A stretch of 64,000 nt of DNA from Margaritispora aquatica (Eukaryota; Ascomycota; Leotiomycetes; Helotiales; Discinellaceae): contig VJWN01000015.1 of NCBI GenBank assembly GCA_007644065.1, positions 790,658 to 854,657 on the forward strand, written 5' to 3'. Shown one piece after another: positions 14,727 through 25,868 of the stretch. The position numbers were made by a program, and so were the translations under genes. The notes under the pieces were generated by a model, which was not told the origin of the DNA, made no database searches, and saw only the letters and a list, made by a program, of their open reading frames with translations. Numbering within the stretch: the first letter of the stretch is position 1; every line of letters begins with the position of its first letter.

Positions 14727-16365
14727 CTATTCCTTCTTCTCTATTTGCACAGGTACAACATCAACATCAGGTTCAACGCCCTCGGTCTTCTCCAACATTG
14801 CCGCACCTTCATCATCCTCATACAATCTCGCCAGCTCCTCCAGAGTCAAGCCCTTAGTTTCGGGATAGGTAAAGTACACCATCGCCAAAAAGATGACCAG
14901 CATCCCCAAGAAGAAAAGCCAGTACTTCCATCCAATTGAATCAATAGCTACTGGATTGGCATACTGACTTACGATCAAAAGCGCCTGTCCAATGGCAACC
15001 ATGACAGCCAAACCCTTGGTACGCATGCTGTAAGGCAGCACCTCAGTTGGGTACGAATATGCCAGTGGATTCATGGCGACATTGAAACCAGCGTTGTAGG
15101 TGAAGAGAAACAAGATGGCCATATAAGCAGCAGGCTTGTTGTTCTCTGTATTGGCGTGGACTGCAGATGTCACGGTGATACCAATGTTGGAGCACATCAT
15201 GGCTATGATTGATAGCATCCAGAGAGGACGACGACCGATACGATCAGCAAGGAGAGCACCTGCGATTGAGACGAGGAAGTTCCAGATTTGCATACCGCCG
15301 TTTATTCCTGTCTGTTGGTTTGTTCCTGTGACGTCTAGCGAAGTGAGGAGTGGTGAGAAATAATATGAGATGACTCCTTGGCCGCACCTAGATTCGGTTA
15401 GCATTTTATCTGGCACAATGATGTTAGAAGAGACTTACCATAAGCACATGACGAAGACAGAGATAGTAAGTGCCATCTTCTTCAAGTTCGCAGTTGTGTC
15501 CCACAAGATGTTCCATCCCACCTCAGCATACTGGTTTTCAATGGCCAAAGCGGCATTGATCTCCTCAATCTCATACAAGACCAGCTCATCACCCTCACTT
15601 CCATTAGCATGATACTCGGCCAACACTTGTATCGCCTCCGCACTTCTTCCTCTCGCCATCAGGAATCTGGGTGATTCTGGAATGAAAGGCAACATGGCAA
15701 TCAAAAACACTGGTGGCAGTGCCTGAATCAGAGATGGAATTCTCCATGACCAAGAGCTAGTTGTCATATGCCCAGAGCCAAAGGATCCCCAAGCAGCAAT
15801 GATGCTCCCCACATACCAGAGCGTGTTGAAGAAACCAAGCACAGTGCCTCGCTGTCTAGGATGCGCAAGCTCGGCAATCATGGATGGAGCAGCAACGCAG
15901 GTGAACGAGATTCCTACACCGAGCAGGCAGCGTCCCACCATGAACTGAGCGTATCCAAACGCAGAGGTTTGAATTATTGAGCCGACGAGGGTGAACAGCG
16001 AGCCGATGAGCAGACCGGCTTTGCGTCCGTATCTATCAGCGACTGGCGATGCAGGAAAGGATCCCACGAAGCCACCAACGAAGATTATGGTTGTGATAAG
16101 CCCGATTTTAGAAGGATTTGGATAGTCCATGTCTGGTGAAAGTTAGCTTGCGGATTTTCAAGATGGCAGTGGGAAATCGACCTTTCAGCCACGGTTTCAT
16201 GGCTTGGAAGTTTCCAACTACAGCTTCGTCGTAACCGCATGTCATCTGTGAGGTGATGATACACAAGATCATGAAGTTCAACTTTCGCATTCCTGGATCT
16301 TTCCACCATTGCGGGTTGGTGTTATTTCCCAGCGACTTGGCGACATCGATATTAGACGGAGCCAT
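14727..16365 (-). CDS. MFS sugar transporter (lactose permease/hexose transporter type)
   Basis: Three exons, 16365-16182, 16132-15439 and 15387-14727, encode 512 aa; the introns are 49 and 51 bp with GT-AG ends. The start was placed at MAPSNIDV, since the 12 codons upstream look like leader. Sugar-porter signatures are clear: DRYGRKAG in the loop after TM2, GRCLLGVGISF, PESPRFLMARGR before the central loop, DRIGRRP in the matching C-terminal-half loop, and PETKGLTLEEL after TM12. GVISYYFSPLLTSLDVTGTN (TM7) matches fungal lactose/galacturonate-like permeases. It should be a plasma-membrane proton/sugar symporter; the substrate cannot be read from sequence. It diverges from the PhyH-like gene over an 857-bp shared promoter. 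The first membrane segment is split by intron 1, as in many relatives. Confidence 0.92.
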
Positions 16366-17222
16366 CTTGACTTGAGCTCTCAAGCAAGTGTTTTTTCTCA
16401 AGATGAGTGAGGTATAGGTTCAGGAGATGAGATTTCAGCCTGCACTTCTATCTCAAGAGGAAATATCAACAAACATATAAACTTCACCATCCCCAACTAC
16501 CTCCCCACTTCTGTTATCAACCCCAGCCTTCGTTATCTCGTCTCCTCATCATCCCAAGTACCGATCTTCCTCATAGCGATTCATGTCCTATCAGAAAAGC
16601 GACTTTTCTAAGAATGCCCAAGAAGTCAACACAAGCATCTTCGTCTCCCAGTATCTAAGACTTGCATCGGATGTCCGTCTTGTCGTGAAGCCTGCAGGTA
16701 TATAAGTGTGCTGGCAGGGATGGCACCGGGGGAGAAGGGGTGAACAAAAGTGGTGTTCATGCTCGAGCTTGCCCGCGCGCACAAGCGAGCGCGGCGCAAG
16801 GGGAAAAGGGGGTTGCGCCGCGCCAGAGCAGGAGAGGTGGCAACGACATCTCTTGAGTCGTGTGTGATGCCTCCATTCGAGGATAGGAGGAAAGGTAAGC
16901 TCGTTTACATGGATCTAGAGTGATTGCACTGCAGTCTTGTGCAGGCTGGAGAGTGATCAGCGATGAGGGGAGTCCAGCGTGGCGCAAGTGCGTCCTGCTC
17001 AAAGAATGGCTGGGTGAGGGTTGCTTTGCTTTGCTTGCCTATGGTATACTGAGGGTCATCATAAGCTGTGGATTTACATTTTGAAACTCATAAGTCGCCA
17101 CAGGTGTGAATATAATACTGTACATCTCTCAACTATTCATATATCTCACTTTCAAATCTTGCCTCTCTCTAACAAATCTCATACACTTACATACACAACT
17201 GCTCGGCAAAACTTCACACATC
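16366..17222. promoter_or_regulatory. Shared promoter between sugar MFS and PhyH-like gene
   Basis: These 857 bp lie between divergent start codons. The middle (about 16765-16830) is a sharp GC-rich island inside otherwise moderate-GC DNA and contains a perfect inverted repeat (separate entry). The PhyH side, about 17110-17222, is an AT- and pyrimidine-rich leader with ACACA/CTCTCT tracts typical of fungal transcription starts. Confidence 0.55.
16789..16823. promoter_or_regulatory. 11-bp perfect inverted repeat, GC-rich
   Basis: GCGCGGCGCAA at 16789-16799 is mirrored exactly by TTGCGCCGCGC at 16813-16823, separated by 13 purine-only bases (GGGGAAAAGGGGG). CGG and CCG triplets face each other across the symmetry axis (CGG..N25..CCG). 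Half-sites of this kind are recognised by Zn2Cys6 dimers, but this spacing is longer than the commonly described ones. It could equally be a hairpin or a palindromic bZIP-type element. Confidence 0.6.
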
Positions 17223-18389
17223 ATGCCACACGCAACAGCAGCCTCGATGGCTTCACCAAGCACCAAGCACAACGACTGGCGCGACGACCTCTTCCGCGAC
17301 GGTTACGCCATTATTAAGAATGCCGTCTCGCCTGAAAATGCAGCTTCATATGTCGAGTCGATGACGCAATGGCTGGAGAAGTTTCCCTTGGGATTCGACC
17401 GCAACGATCCCAGCACATGGACCGAGGAGCACTTGCCAGCCAACATGAAGTTCGTTTCCCCTTCCCCTTCCCTACCTCTGCCTGAGATCTATCTAGCTAG
17501 CGAATGAACGAGAACAAAAGCTAACACAACCCCAGAGGCGGCATGTACCACGGCTACTCGATCTCGCACGAGAAATTCATCTGGGACGCGCGGCTAGAGC
17601 CAGGGATCCTCGACGCCTTCAGCACGCTGTGGGGGACGACCTCACTGCTCGTGTCCTTCGACGGGATGAACCTCACGCTCCCGCTGCCGCCGCCCAGCCC
17701 GTCCTCGACACCCCGCCCCACGCCGCAGCGCTGGCCGCACCAAGACCAGTCGTCGCTGATCCGCGGGTTCCAGTGCGCGCAGGGGATCCTGAACCTGCTG
17801 CCCAACGGGCCGCGCGACGGCGGGCTGGTGGTGCTGCGCGGGAGCCACGCGCTGAACGATCGCTTCTTCGCGGAGCACAGCACGGACAAGAAGGCGGAGT
17901 GGGGCGTGGTGCCGGATGATTGGCATGGGTTTAGCGAGGGGGAGGTCGCGTGGTTCGAGGAGCGCGGGTGCGAGGTTGTCAAGGTTTGCTGTGAGCCCGG
18001 GGACTTGGTCGTGTGGGATTCGAGGACGGTGCATTATAATGTGCTGCCGGAGGGGGGTGAGAAGAGGGCGGTCATCTGTTCGTTTTTACCCTTCTTGTTG
18101 CTTGAACCCCTTCAACCTCCCTCGCTACCTACTTACAGAATGAAAGCTGACAAGAGTGATAGACACATGCTACACGCCTGCGTCGCTTGCTACGCCCGCC
18201 GACCTCGTCAAGAAGGCAGAGATCTACCAGAATCGCGAACGCACCACCCACTGGCCGCACCGGAACTTTTGGCGTGCGACTGAGATCCTGAGGCTGGGGA
18301 AGAAGGATCCTCATCACCGTGATAGGCCGTTCGAGGAGCCGGTGGAGAGCGAGAGATTGTTGCAATTGGCCGGTGTATTACCTTATTGA
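17223..18389 (+). CDS. Phytanoyl-CoA dioxygenase (PhyH)-like Fe(II)/2OG oxygenase
   Basis: Three exons, 17223-17449, 17536-18077 and 18163-18389, encode 331 aa; the introns are 86 and 85 bp, phases agree, and the first has a CTAAC branch site. The opening DGYAIIKNAVSPENAASYVE is the usual PhyH N-terminal strand-helix. Metal ligands are visible as H144-x-D146 (WPHQDQS) and H242 in WDSRTVHYN, with R253 in EGGEKRAVI placed as the 2-oxoglutarate-binding Arg. The likely reaction is oxidative hydroxylation of an unknown small molecule; many fungal members act in secondary or lipid metabolism. No peroxisomal PTS1 is present (C-terminus VLPY). Exon 2 is markedly GC-rich compared with its neighbours. 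It sits between a sugar-type transporter and a Zn2Cys6 regulator. Confidence 0.88.
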
Positions 18390-18722
18390 AGAAATGTGTA
18401 TACAAGACATAAATAAATAAAAGATATGAGTATGGTATTTGTGACCTTTTGAACGCAGAATGACCGTGTAGGATTCTGAAAATCCCTTCATTGTTAGCTC
18501 TAAAATCTCGTTGCGTCACAATTGCTGTCATGGACCAATTGTTATGTGAATGTGAATCGCTTTTATTTTTTCAATGCTCACCGCATTAGCTACAAACAAG
18601 CAAGTTTAGCTGGTATCATAAAAACGCCAATCTTTCCACCTACAAGAGGCCTCCTAGACCCCACCCCGCCTTTAACACCTTCAATGCAGATAGCCGATTA
18701 CCTCCTTTTAGCTAGGATCAGT
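18390..18722. other. Tail-to-tail gap between PhyH-like gene and Zn2Cys6 gene
   Basis: These 333 bp lie between two convergent genes. AATAAATAAAAG at about 18411-18422 is a likely polyadenylation signal for the plus-strand gene. No other feature was recognised. Confidence 0.5.
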
Positions 18723-21644
18723 TTACATTTCATTTAGAAAGCCACCAGCTGCTGCGAATCGCATTTGGTATTCCCTCAGATCAGCCCAATTTCGAAGCTC
18801 CTCTTCTTCATCCATAGTGCCGTCCGCATTTTCAGTTTGGACGCCCGGACTGATACGTTCCAGCTTCATAAGCACATCCAGGAAGCGACCGAGGTATTCT
18901 TCCGATTTAACAGCGAAAGGACCTTTACGATTCTGGGGTGTTTCAATCAGGGTCGACGCAATCTGGCGGATTTTGTTGATCTAATAATACTGTTAGTGTG
19001 CATCTTAAACGCCGCTGGGAGAAACTTACAAAACTGCCCCCATTTGGTTCCATATTAACTTGCGAGATAGAACCCAGTACCTTCAACAGATCCTTGACTA
19101 TGTTCTCGCGCTCATCGACAATGTTTGTTTCCATATCAGCGTAATGACTCGTATTACCGTTGCTCTTTGGCAGCAGGATCCCATCCAATCCACTCGCAAC
19201 AATACCAGGTGAGCTCATCACACTAGTGCCTTCAGCACTAGAGGCTGCCTGCTTGGCTTCGTAGGACTCTTGGAGGTTCCAGTACTTTTCCACAATGTAG
19301 CTCCTAGTACCCAACTGGCTTGCATAGATGTTGGCTTTTTGAATCTCTAGCTGCAACTGTCTTCTTGAATCTGGATTGCTCAACTGCCACTGCGAGGTAT
19401 CATTTGGATTGCTTGTGCGATGTCCAGGATATTCGGGCATTGGGGGATAGTATTGACCCTGGGCAGGTGCCTGATTATCAAATGGTTTTGAGACCTGTAG
19501 CATAAGTTCTGGTGGAGCATGGTCTAAACTGCGTTTGACAGCCTGTAAGCAGTCCTCAAGCACACGCTTTTGGCGATTCCAATCGAAAGCAGAATCAATA
19601 CCATAGGCCAATTCCATTGTAGCAAGTGGAGTGACTGTAGCATAGATCTTGATGTTTAGATTGAAACCCGTAAGTCTGGAAATAACACCAGGAGGCTGTG
19701 GATCGAAGTGATCAGGGTATATGTACTCATCATCCAATTCCATCGGAAGTGGTGGGTATGGATCGCTAGCTGTTGGAGGTGGGATTAGAAGCTCGCCAAA
19801 GGATGCTCCCAATTGCTGCATTGATCTACCAAAGTCAGTGACATCCTGTGGAGCCCAAACGAAAACCTACCTAATTCCAACAAACATAACCCAAAACACT
19901 CTTCGACCAATCTCTTGTCTGATAATGTCTACCGGCTGTGTTTGTTGATCGAAACCATTGGAATCAGACCCATAGATAGCAGGTAATGATCCAACGGGCA
20001 AATAACCAGAATCCTTGGTCCTGTGTGCACCCAGAACTCTTGTAATTGTCAACGTCTCGCCAAAGTACAATCGTGTTTGCTTCCATTGAAAAGTATATGC
20101 ACCCGCCAAACCAAGAAAGTAGCTTGTTACGGCATCGTAGACGGTCAATTCTTTATCCAAATAACCTGCACCTCTTGCCTCAACTGCCACTTTATGACAT
20201 CTCTCCACCAGACTCATCGAGTTTGGAAACAAATGCTCGCGATGTTGAGCCTTTAAATGCAGCCGTGGCTTCCTTGGAAAAGATGCGACCAATACCCCAA
20301 CCATTGACGCAACCAATGCCAAAAACGAAGGATTATTCAGATCCTCACGATGTTTGAATGCTGCTCGGAATGACGGTTCGTGTGGGAACGGGCACAATGG
20401 GTGGATGTAAATGAAGAAATCATCAATGAGGAGCTCCAGAGTATTGAATGGGCAAATTGATTCCGCATTGAGGACGGCATGAGACGAGAAGGATGCGAGT
20501 GTTGCTGCGACATTGTTGGGTGATGTTGGTGACGAGAAACTGCCTCCCCCACCTCCACTTGGAGACTCGAGTCTGCGCTTCTTGATGGCCTCTGCATGTC
20601 GATTTGGCGGCCCTCTGCGTCTGCTAGGTCTTTCGAAGGTACATGGAATATCCAACGCGGCGCATGCTCTGCAAGGTGGTCCTGATTCATCGCACTGTAG
20701 GAATTTTTCTTAGCTTTAGGACTATCGCGCAAACTGGACCTCAACTCACCTTCACCTTGCGAATGCTACAAGAGTCGCATGCCTTTCGCAAACGGTTTCC
20801 CTTCTGCACCTCGCCGCCATTTGTAGACACTGGGGTGGGAAGGTGCTGTGCTTCTTCTGCATGCAAATGTCCATTGGGCGGATACTGAAGTTGTTGCTGT
20901 GGAGGTTGCGGTTCATAGGCATATGGTTGTCCGCCANTGACGCGGGTCGGTAATGTAGAGACAGGATGTCGGATGTTATGGCGAGATGGCGGGGGGAAGA
21001 TCAGAGAGGCTGGAGGCTGGAGGGAGGTGAGAGGTACCTTAGGCTGGTGGCTCGAGGCTGTAAGGTAAAAAGGTAAGGTAAGGTACTGACTGTATTGGTA
21101 ATGGTAGGTAGGTAGGTATGGACGGCAGCAAAATGTCGAAAAATATCTGAGTGTATGAAAATAAGACGAATTCGTGACCCGCGAGATCCAAAAAAGATCC
21201 TAAACTGAGCGACACACTCTTCTTAGTTTCAAATTTGTTGACGAACGTAACAGATGGGGTTAGAATTCGGATTGGAATTTGGGATTGGGATTGGAAATAG
21301 GTAAGGATTGGGGGATTTTTCTCAAGCCCTGGTCGGGTCTGGCTGGTCCTCTTGGTCCTCTTGTCAAATGCCTGACTGACGCGGTTGATGGATGGATGGA
21401 TGGATGGGATGGATGGATGGGCTGGGTTTACCGCTCTTACCTAGCAGCGACCTCTTTATGTCTGACTTGGGATATTTGTCCGTCCTTAGCACCACTTTTA
21501 GAGGGATTCAATGGAAGATCTTGACCAGGGAGCGAGGGATTGTGTCGAGTGAGTGAGTGGCTTAGGAAGAAGACCTAGGATGGTGTAATATATTGTGGCG
21601 TAGAAGGCGAAGGGAACCTTACCTACGCAACGCGAAATACCCAT
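18723..21644 (-). CDS. Zn(2)-Cys(6) fungal transcription factor
   Basis: The main exons are 21057(?)-20750, 20694-19871, 19825-19030 and 18980-18723, with GT-AG introns of 55, 45 and 49 bp. The binuclear cluster is C-x2-C-x6-C-x6-C-x2-C-x6-C (KACDSCSIRKVK | CDESGPPCRACAALDIPC), with intron 1 falling just before the third Cys. It is followed by a basic stretch with RRRGPPNRHAEAIKKRR and then the fungal-specific middle homology region (PFPHEPSFRAAF onward). No in-frame ATG lies between the cluster and the upstream open stretch, so the start must be in another exon. A candidate is ATG at 21644 with a 22-nt exon (21644-21623) whose phase fits an acceptor at 21058, giving about 735 aa, but this needs a 565-bp intron. 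Base N at 20937 leaves one unknown residue. The cluster, middle domain and last three exons are firm; the 5' end is not. The target genes are unknown; the neighbouring PhyH-like and transporter genes are candidates. Confidence 0.85.
21386..21421. repeat. GGAT/TGGA tetranucleotide repeat
   Basis: GATG-type tetranucleotide units repeat about eight times with one interrupted copy. It lies in the 5' region of the Zn2Cys6 gene, inside the candidate long intron. Confidence 0.85.
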
Positions 21645-23803
21645 GAATAAAGGTACCTAACTTGAGCTTGAACACTCAACTACTACTAGTTCAACTACAT
21701 GCATAAATTCCATAAAAAGAAATATGATACAGAGATTTAGGCACAGTCTTAGATCAACTTTGCTCTGCTTGCTAAGTTGTATCTGGCAAGCAAATTCCTA
21801 CATCAAAACCCATCTCACAGGATCTCATCCGCACTAGAACTAGGTAGGTGAGGCAAGAACTTGAAGCATATACGTCTGCACTTCTGAATTCAATCAGATA
21901 GGTAGCCTTCTAAGCAAACTCTCTATAATATATTCCAATTGCATTCTGGTCAGATCCATTTTCCTCCGGTGAAATTCGATTCTCTCGCGGCTAATTCTGC
22001 AATTGGCGTCTAACCGCGCTTAACATGGACTATCTTCAACTTTCGTCCTTGCTTTCAAGTTACAAGCATGGAAATAATGCACACAAAGGCATCATCTATG
22101 CACTTGATTCACATCTATGATGGTAGATATGGTACATTAAAATGCATATCATTCCCTTCGGGTTCTGAAGTACAGGAAGCATGACATGCAGCAACATCAC
22201 ATCCTAGGACAACTTCAGCCACTTTGACGGACTTCAGACAAACGCCCCAGTTTATAGAGTTTCGAATTGCAAGGGACTTCAGTTGTAAATCACGGCTATC
22301 ACCACTGAATAGGCAGTACGAGTCAGGGTACTGGCTGCATTTTTGCAATCAACAATCACTCCGTTTCACTGGTCTTCCCTCGCCCAAGAGAGAATCCGAA
22401 GACCCAATGTATGACAACATCGTGCTTCTTTCTGCGAGTTCCCGATTCCTAAGAGCCGAAGCCTTGATGCTGTCTAGAGTCAGGCTCTTCAGCTTCGTCG
22501 AATGAACTTGTTAGCTTGAGCTTAGCAACCTGGTGGGAACCACCTGCACCTCTGATTTCCCAATCACGAGTCCTACCGCTGAAAAGCTTCTTCACTGGGC
22601 CTCACCGTTTCATCCACATCCCTCCACTTACCACAATCATCAACTGCATATCCTCATCTTATATCCTGACCATTGGTCAGGTCAGCATCGGGCTTTGACG
22701 GCTTGAGACAAAGAACCCACTTTCAATCATCTTCCAATTCTCTTCTGGAACGACTGTCTTCACCTGTCAAAAATGCCAAGAAAGCAAATAAGAATTCGGA
22801 CAACTCAAACTCAAACTCTCGACACAATCTTAACCCTAGTCTAGTCCATCATGACGACAGATATTGTGATCTGATACTCGTAAACTTTGACAACGGTGGC
22901 CGAAGCAGAACAGTCAATCTTGAGCGACATCTGGTCGAACTCGTGCAAATTGCGAATGCTTGCCCGTCGTCGCCCGTCCTCGAAAGAGCTGCAGATTTCC
23001 CGAAGCGGACTAGCTTTAGGTTTATCGATGCTTCACATAACCTGAATCGTGCTTTGAATCAGATCAAATGATACCGAGCTTCACCGAGTACGATACGGAA
23101 GTTATCGAGAAGAACTGCCTCATGTTTCATGTCCAAATATACATGATTGGGTTTCTGATGGTGTTAAGGTAGCAAATCCGATTTAGAATAATAAATACCA
23201 GAAGTACTAGTCTCCTTGCCGAGTGAGGCAAAGTAGACTGTTCGGATGACCCATTACTTATCTAGAGTATTGAAAGTTTTGCGTCAGATTAAGGTATGTT
23301 TGGTCTCGTCACCACGTGCTGCTTATTGTCAGTTCATCTGTGTCATTCCCAGGCATTACTTGCCTTGAAAAGACGGAAGGGTCTGCTACAGAGATGGCCA
23401 CTTTCTCAACTGCAGATGCATGGAAGATCTTTTGTTGAGCCCAATCCTAACGATTGAGGAGTTTATGGAAGAAAATTGCGAGAACTCATTGTAGGATGTA
23501 TCACACAAAAGTCCCCATATAATGTGGAGGGTACATTCTGATCGTTGAATCATATTTTCATTCAAGACCACAAAGTGGTATATGCAGATGAGATTTCAAA
23601 GCGCCGCTCTATGCCCACCGAAGCTAACCGTGTACTTAGAGATAACCACCATGCTTATATCTTCCATGAGCTTTGCTGACTTTTCTATCTCCAAAATCTT
23701 CGACATTGCTCAAATAGTCTATGACCATCTCGACAATCCTTGGCCCTAATTAATTACTTGCGCTTCTGTCGAACGGTGTCGACCTCTCCCAGCGTCTCAT
23801 CAT
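21645..23803. other. 2.2-kb gap upstream of the Zn2Cys6 gene
   Basis: This contains the upstream region of the Zn2Cys6 gene and the 3' flank of the first MCT-type transporter. Only one frame, at 22673-23071 on the plus strand, has remotely protein-like composition (separate low-confidence entry). No repeats or RNA genes were recognised. Confidence 0.45.
22673..23071 (+). CDS. Possible small hypothetical protein, 132 aa
   Basis: This is an uninterrupted frame with hydrophilic, Ser/Asn-rich composition. A C-terminal half alternates charged and hydrophobic residues (DLILVNFDNGGRSRTVNLE near 82-100, then a leucine/valine helix-like stretch). I recognise no family. The start context is unremarkable, and no intron is needed. 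It may be a chance open frame in intergenic DNA; the composition alone keeps it on the list. Confidence 0.22.
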   Translation: MVRSASGFDGLRQRTHFQSSSNSLLERLSSPVKNAKKANKNSDNSNSNSRHNLNPSLVHHDDRYCDLILVNFDNGGRSRTVNLERHLVELVQIANACPSSPVLERAADFPKRTSFRFIDASHNLNRALNQIK

Positions 23804-25868
23804 TCACAACCTTGCACGAAGCTTATTACTCTTTACATATCTTGCGGCGCAAAGAAAACCACAACCCACCAGCAGGTCCAAACCCGAGAAAATTTGGGCG
23901 TACTGATATTCTCCGCCCTTGAGCTGAATAAGTTGACCAGCAATTGGTGGTCCAGTAAGAACTGCGAAGCTCACAATTGTGAACACCATGCCCATCCTGG
24001 TTCCAGCCATTCTGAGATCAGTGGTCAAACTGCTCAGGGTTGCTGGGAAGAGGGACTGAATTGCAGCGGCCACAATTCCATACACAATGGCCCAGGCATA
24101 AAGTCCTCCTTCAGAGGTGACTAATCAAATCACGTTAGTTTGACTTCTCAATTCTAGAAAGATTTGAGCAAGAGTTGAAACACTCAAGTATTCTACCTCT
24201 CTAGCAATTCACTACCCAGGAAGGATGAAAGATAAAACTCACCTCCGGTCCATGCGAATGCCAGTATAGATGAGAACAAACACACAGGAATAAGAGTATT
24301 CATCGGTCCGAAGTATCTGTCAGCCAGATGATTGGGGATCACTCTGCCCAATACCCCGACACCATTCATGACAATCAGCAACGTAATGGATTTGGCGTAT
24401 GGGATACCAATGATGTTTCTTCCAAAAGAGGTGAGATAATAGAAGGCGAAGTAGACACCCCAGAAGTTCTATTCGGGTTAGTTCGTCAATTCTCACACCA
24501 GACTCGCGGCGTGGTGACACTTACGAAGAACATTCCTATGGCAAAAAGGACATATGGTGCCTCCTTGAAAGATTTCCAATCAACCAAAGCGCCCGCCTTT
24601 CTTGGGGGAACCCTCGGTTTGATGAATGCAATGCAGAGAGCCAAGCTACCTAGTTGGATGAACCCCAGAATCCTCATTGTCCACGGAAATCCTATCTTTG
24701 GAAGCAATTGCTGAACAAGAGCTGGGAAAAGCATGCCACCAGATGCCGACCCCGAAGCAGCAATACCAATCGCTAAGCTCCTCTTCTTGCTAAAGTAGGT
24801 TGACAGCAAACTCAGACTTGGACAGAACAGTGCTCCATTGCCGAGACCACAGCAAACACCTTGGGCCAGGAAGAGCTGCCAGTACTGTGTGGACAAAGAG
24901 GTCATGAAGAGCCCCACCACACCAAGTACCGAGCCCACGATGAAAACTGGACGAAAGTAACCTGCATCAGTGAGGCGACCAGTGAATGTTCCGACGAAGA
25001 ACAGCAGGAAAACTTGTATCGAGCCAACCCACGATATGTCGGATGGTGAGCGACCAAGAGCTGAGACGTAGTAGGATTGAAAGACTCCATACGAATTGAT
25101 GAATCCCCAGGTGTTCAATATGACCAGATGACCCATGAAAACTAGCCTTGTTAGTCTGTAATCTTGAAGTGACACAATGTCTTGTTAATAGGGCTTGGGT
25201 TGGAAGCGAAGCGAACACAACTTCTCTTCGTCGAGGTTAACTTTCTATCATCAGAAAGAAACACAGTGGGCCTGCCTGAAAAAATTACAAACTCCGTAAT
25301 TGCAACTATTCGTTCAAACCCACTTAGGTGTTGAATGTGTGAGAGCCTGCGACACATTCACAATGGTTTTTTGTACCTCCAGGTAGATACTTTGTTTCCA
25401 AGATTCTTTCTTCGGCGAAGACAATTGTGCCAGCCTCGAAGTCTACTCAAGCCGCAAGCGAGCGACTTGGCTAGTCGTCTATTGTCACAAGGGAAAATCG
25501 AATGGAGCATGCAGTCAAACTCAAAGCAAAATTTACACACCTTGTGTCCAAGCCATCAAACCACCATCAGGAGGCGGTCCTGGATCTTTCCAACTACTTT
25601 TCGTACTCGTCCTCGTGACCGCACCATCTTTGGCTATGGCGCCGCCACTCCACTCTTCGTTTTGAGGGTCATTGACACCATCTGGATATGCCTCTATATC
25701 ACCCTTCTCCGTCATTGACAACGGCGCAAACTGTCGTTCCACTCTACCATCCGACTCTGGCTCAAATGTCGAGTGCGAATGTACCGAGTTCATCTCGGCA
25801 TCTTTCTCTACCGAGCCATCGGCAGCAATGGTCGATTGGGAGTTGGCCTGGGGAAGTGGCGAAGTCAT
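23804..25868 (-). CDS. MFS monocarboxylate-type (MCT-like) transporter 1
   Basis: Four exons, 25868-25541, 25141-24525, 24468-24243 and 24120-23804, encode 495 aa; total length and all phases agree. Introns are 399, 56 and 122 bp. A long hydrophilic N-terminus (about 105 residues) ends in PPPDGGLMAW, the hallmark just before TM1 of fungal MCT-family (MCH/Esbp6-like) proteins, and exon 2 continues with VFMGHLVILNTWGF. Family motifs seen include SWVGSIQVFLLFFVG, FLAQGVCCGLGNG, RSLAIGIAASGSASGG and GFPWTMRILGF. The C-terminal half has GRVIPNHLADR and TGPPIAGQLIQ. These proteins resemble mammalian monocarboxylate permeases, but many fungal members carry other substrates (riboflavin, secondary metabolites). 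Intron 1 is unusually long for this window and may hide an alternative exon. Confidence 0.88.
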
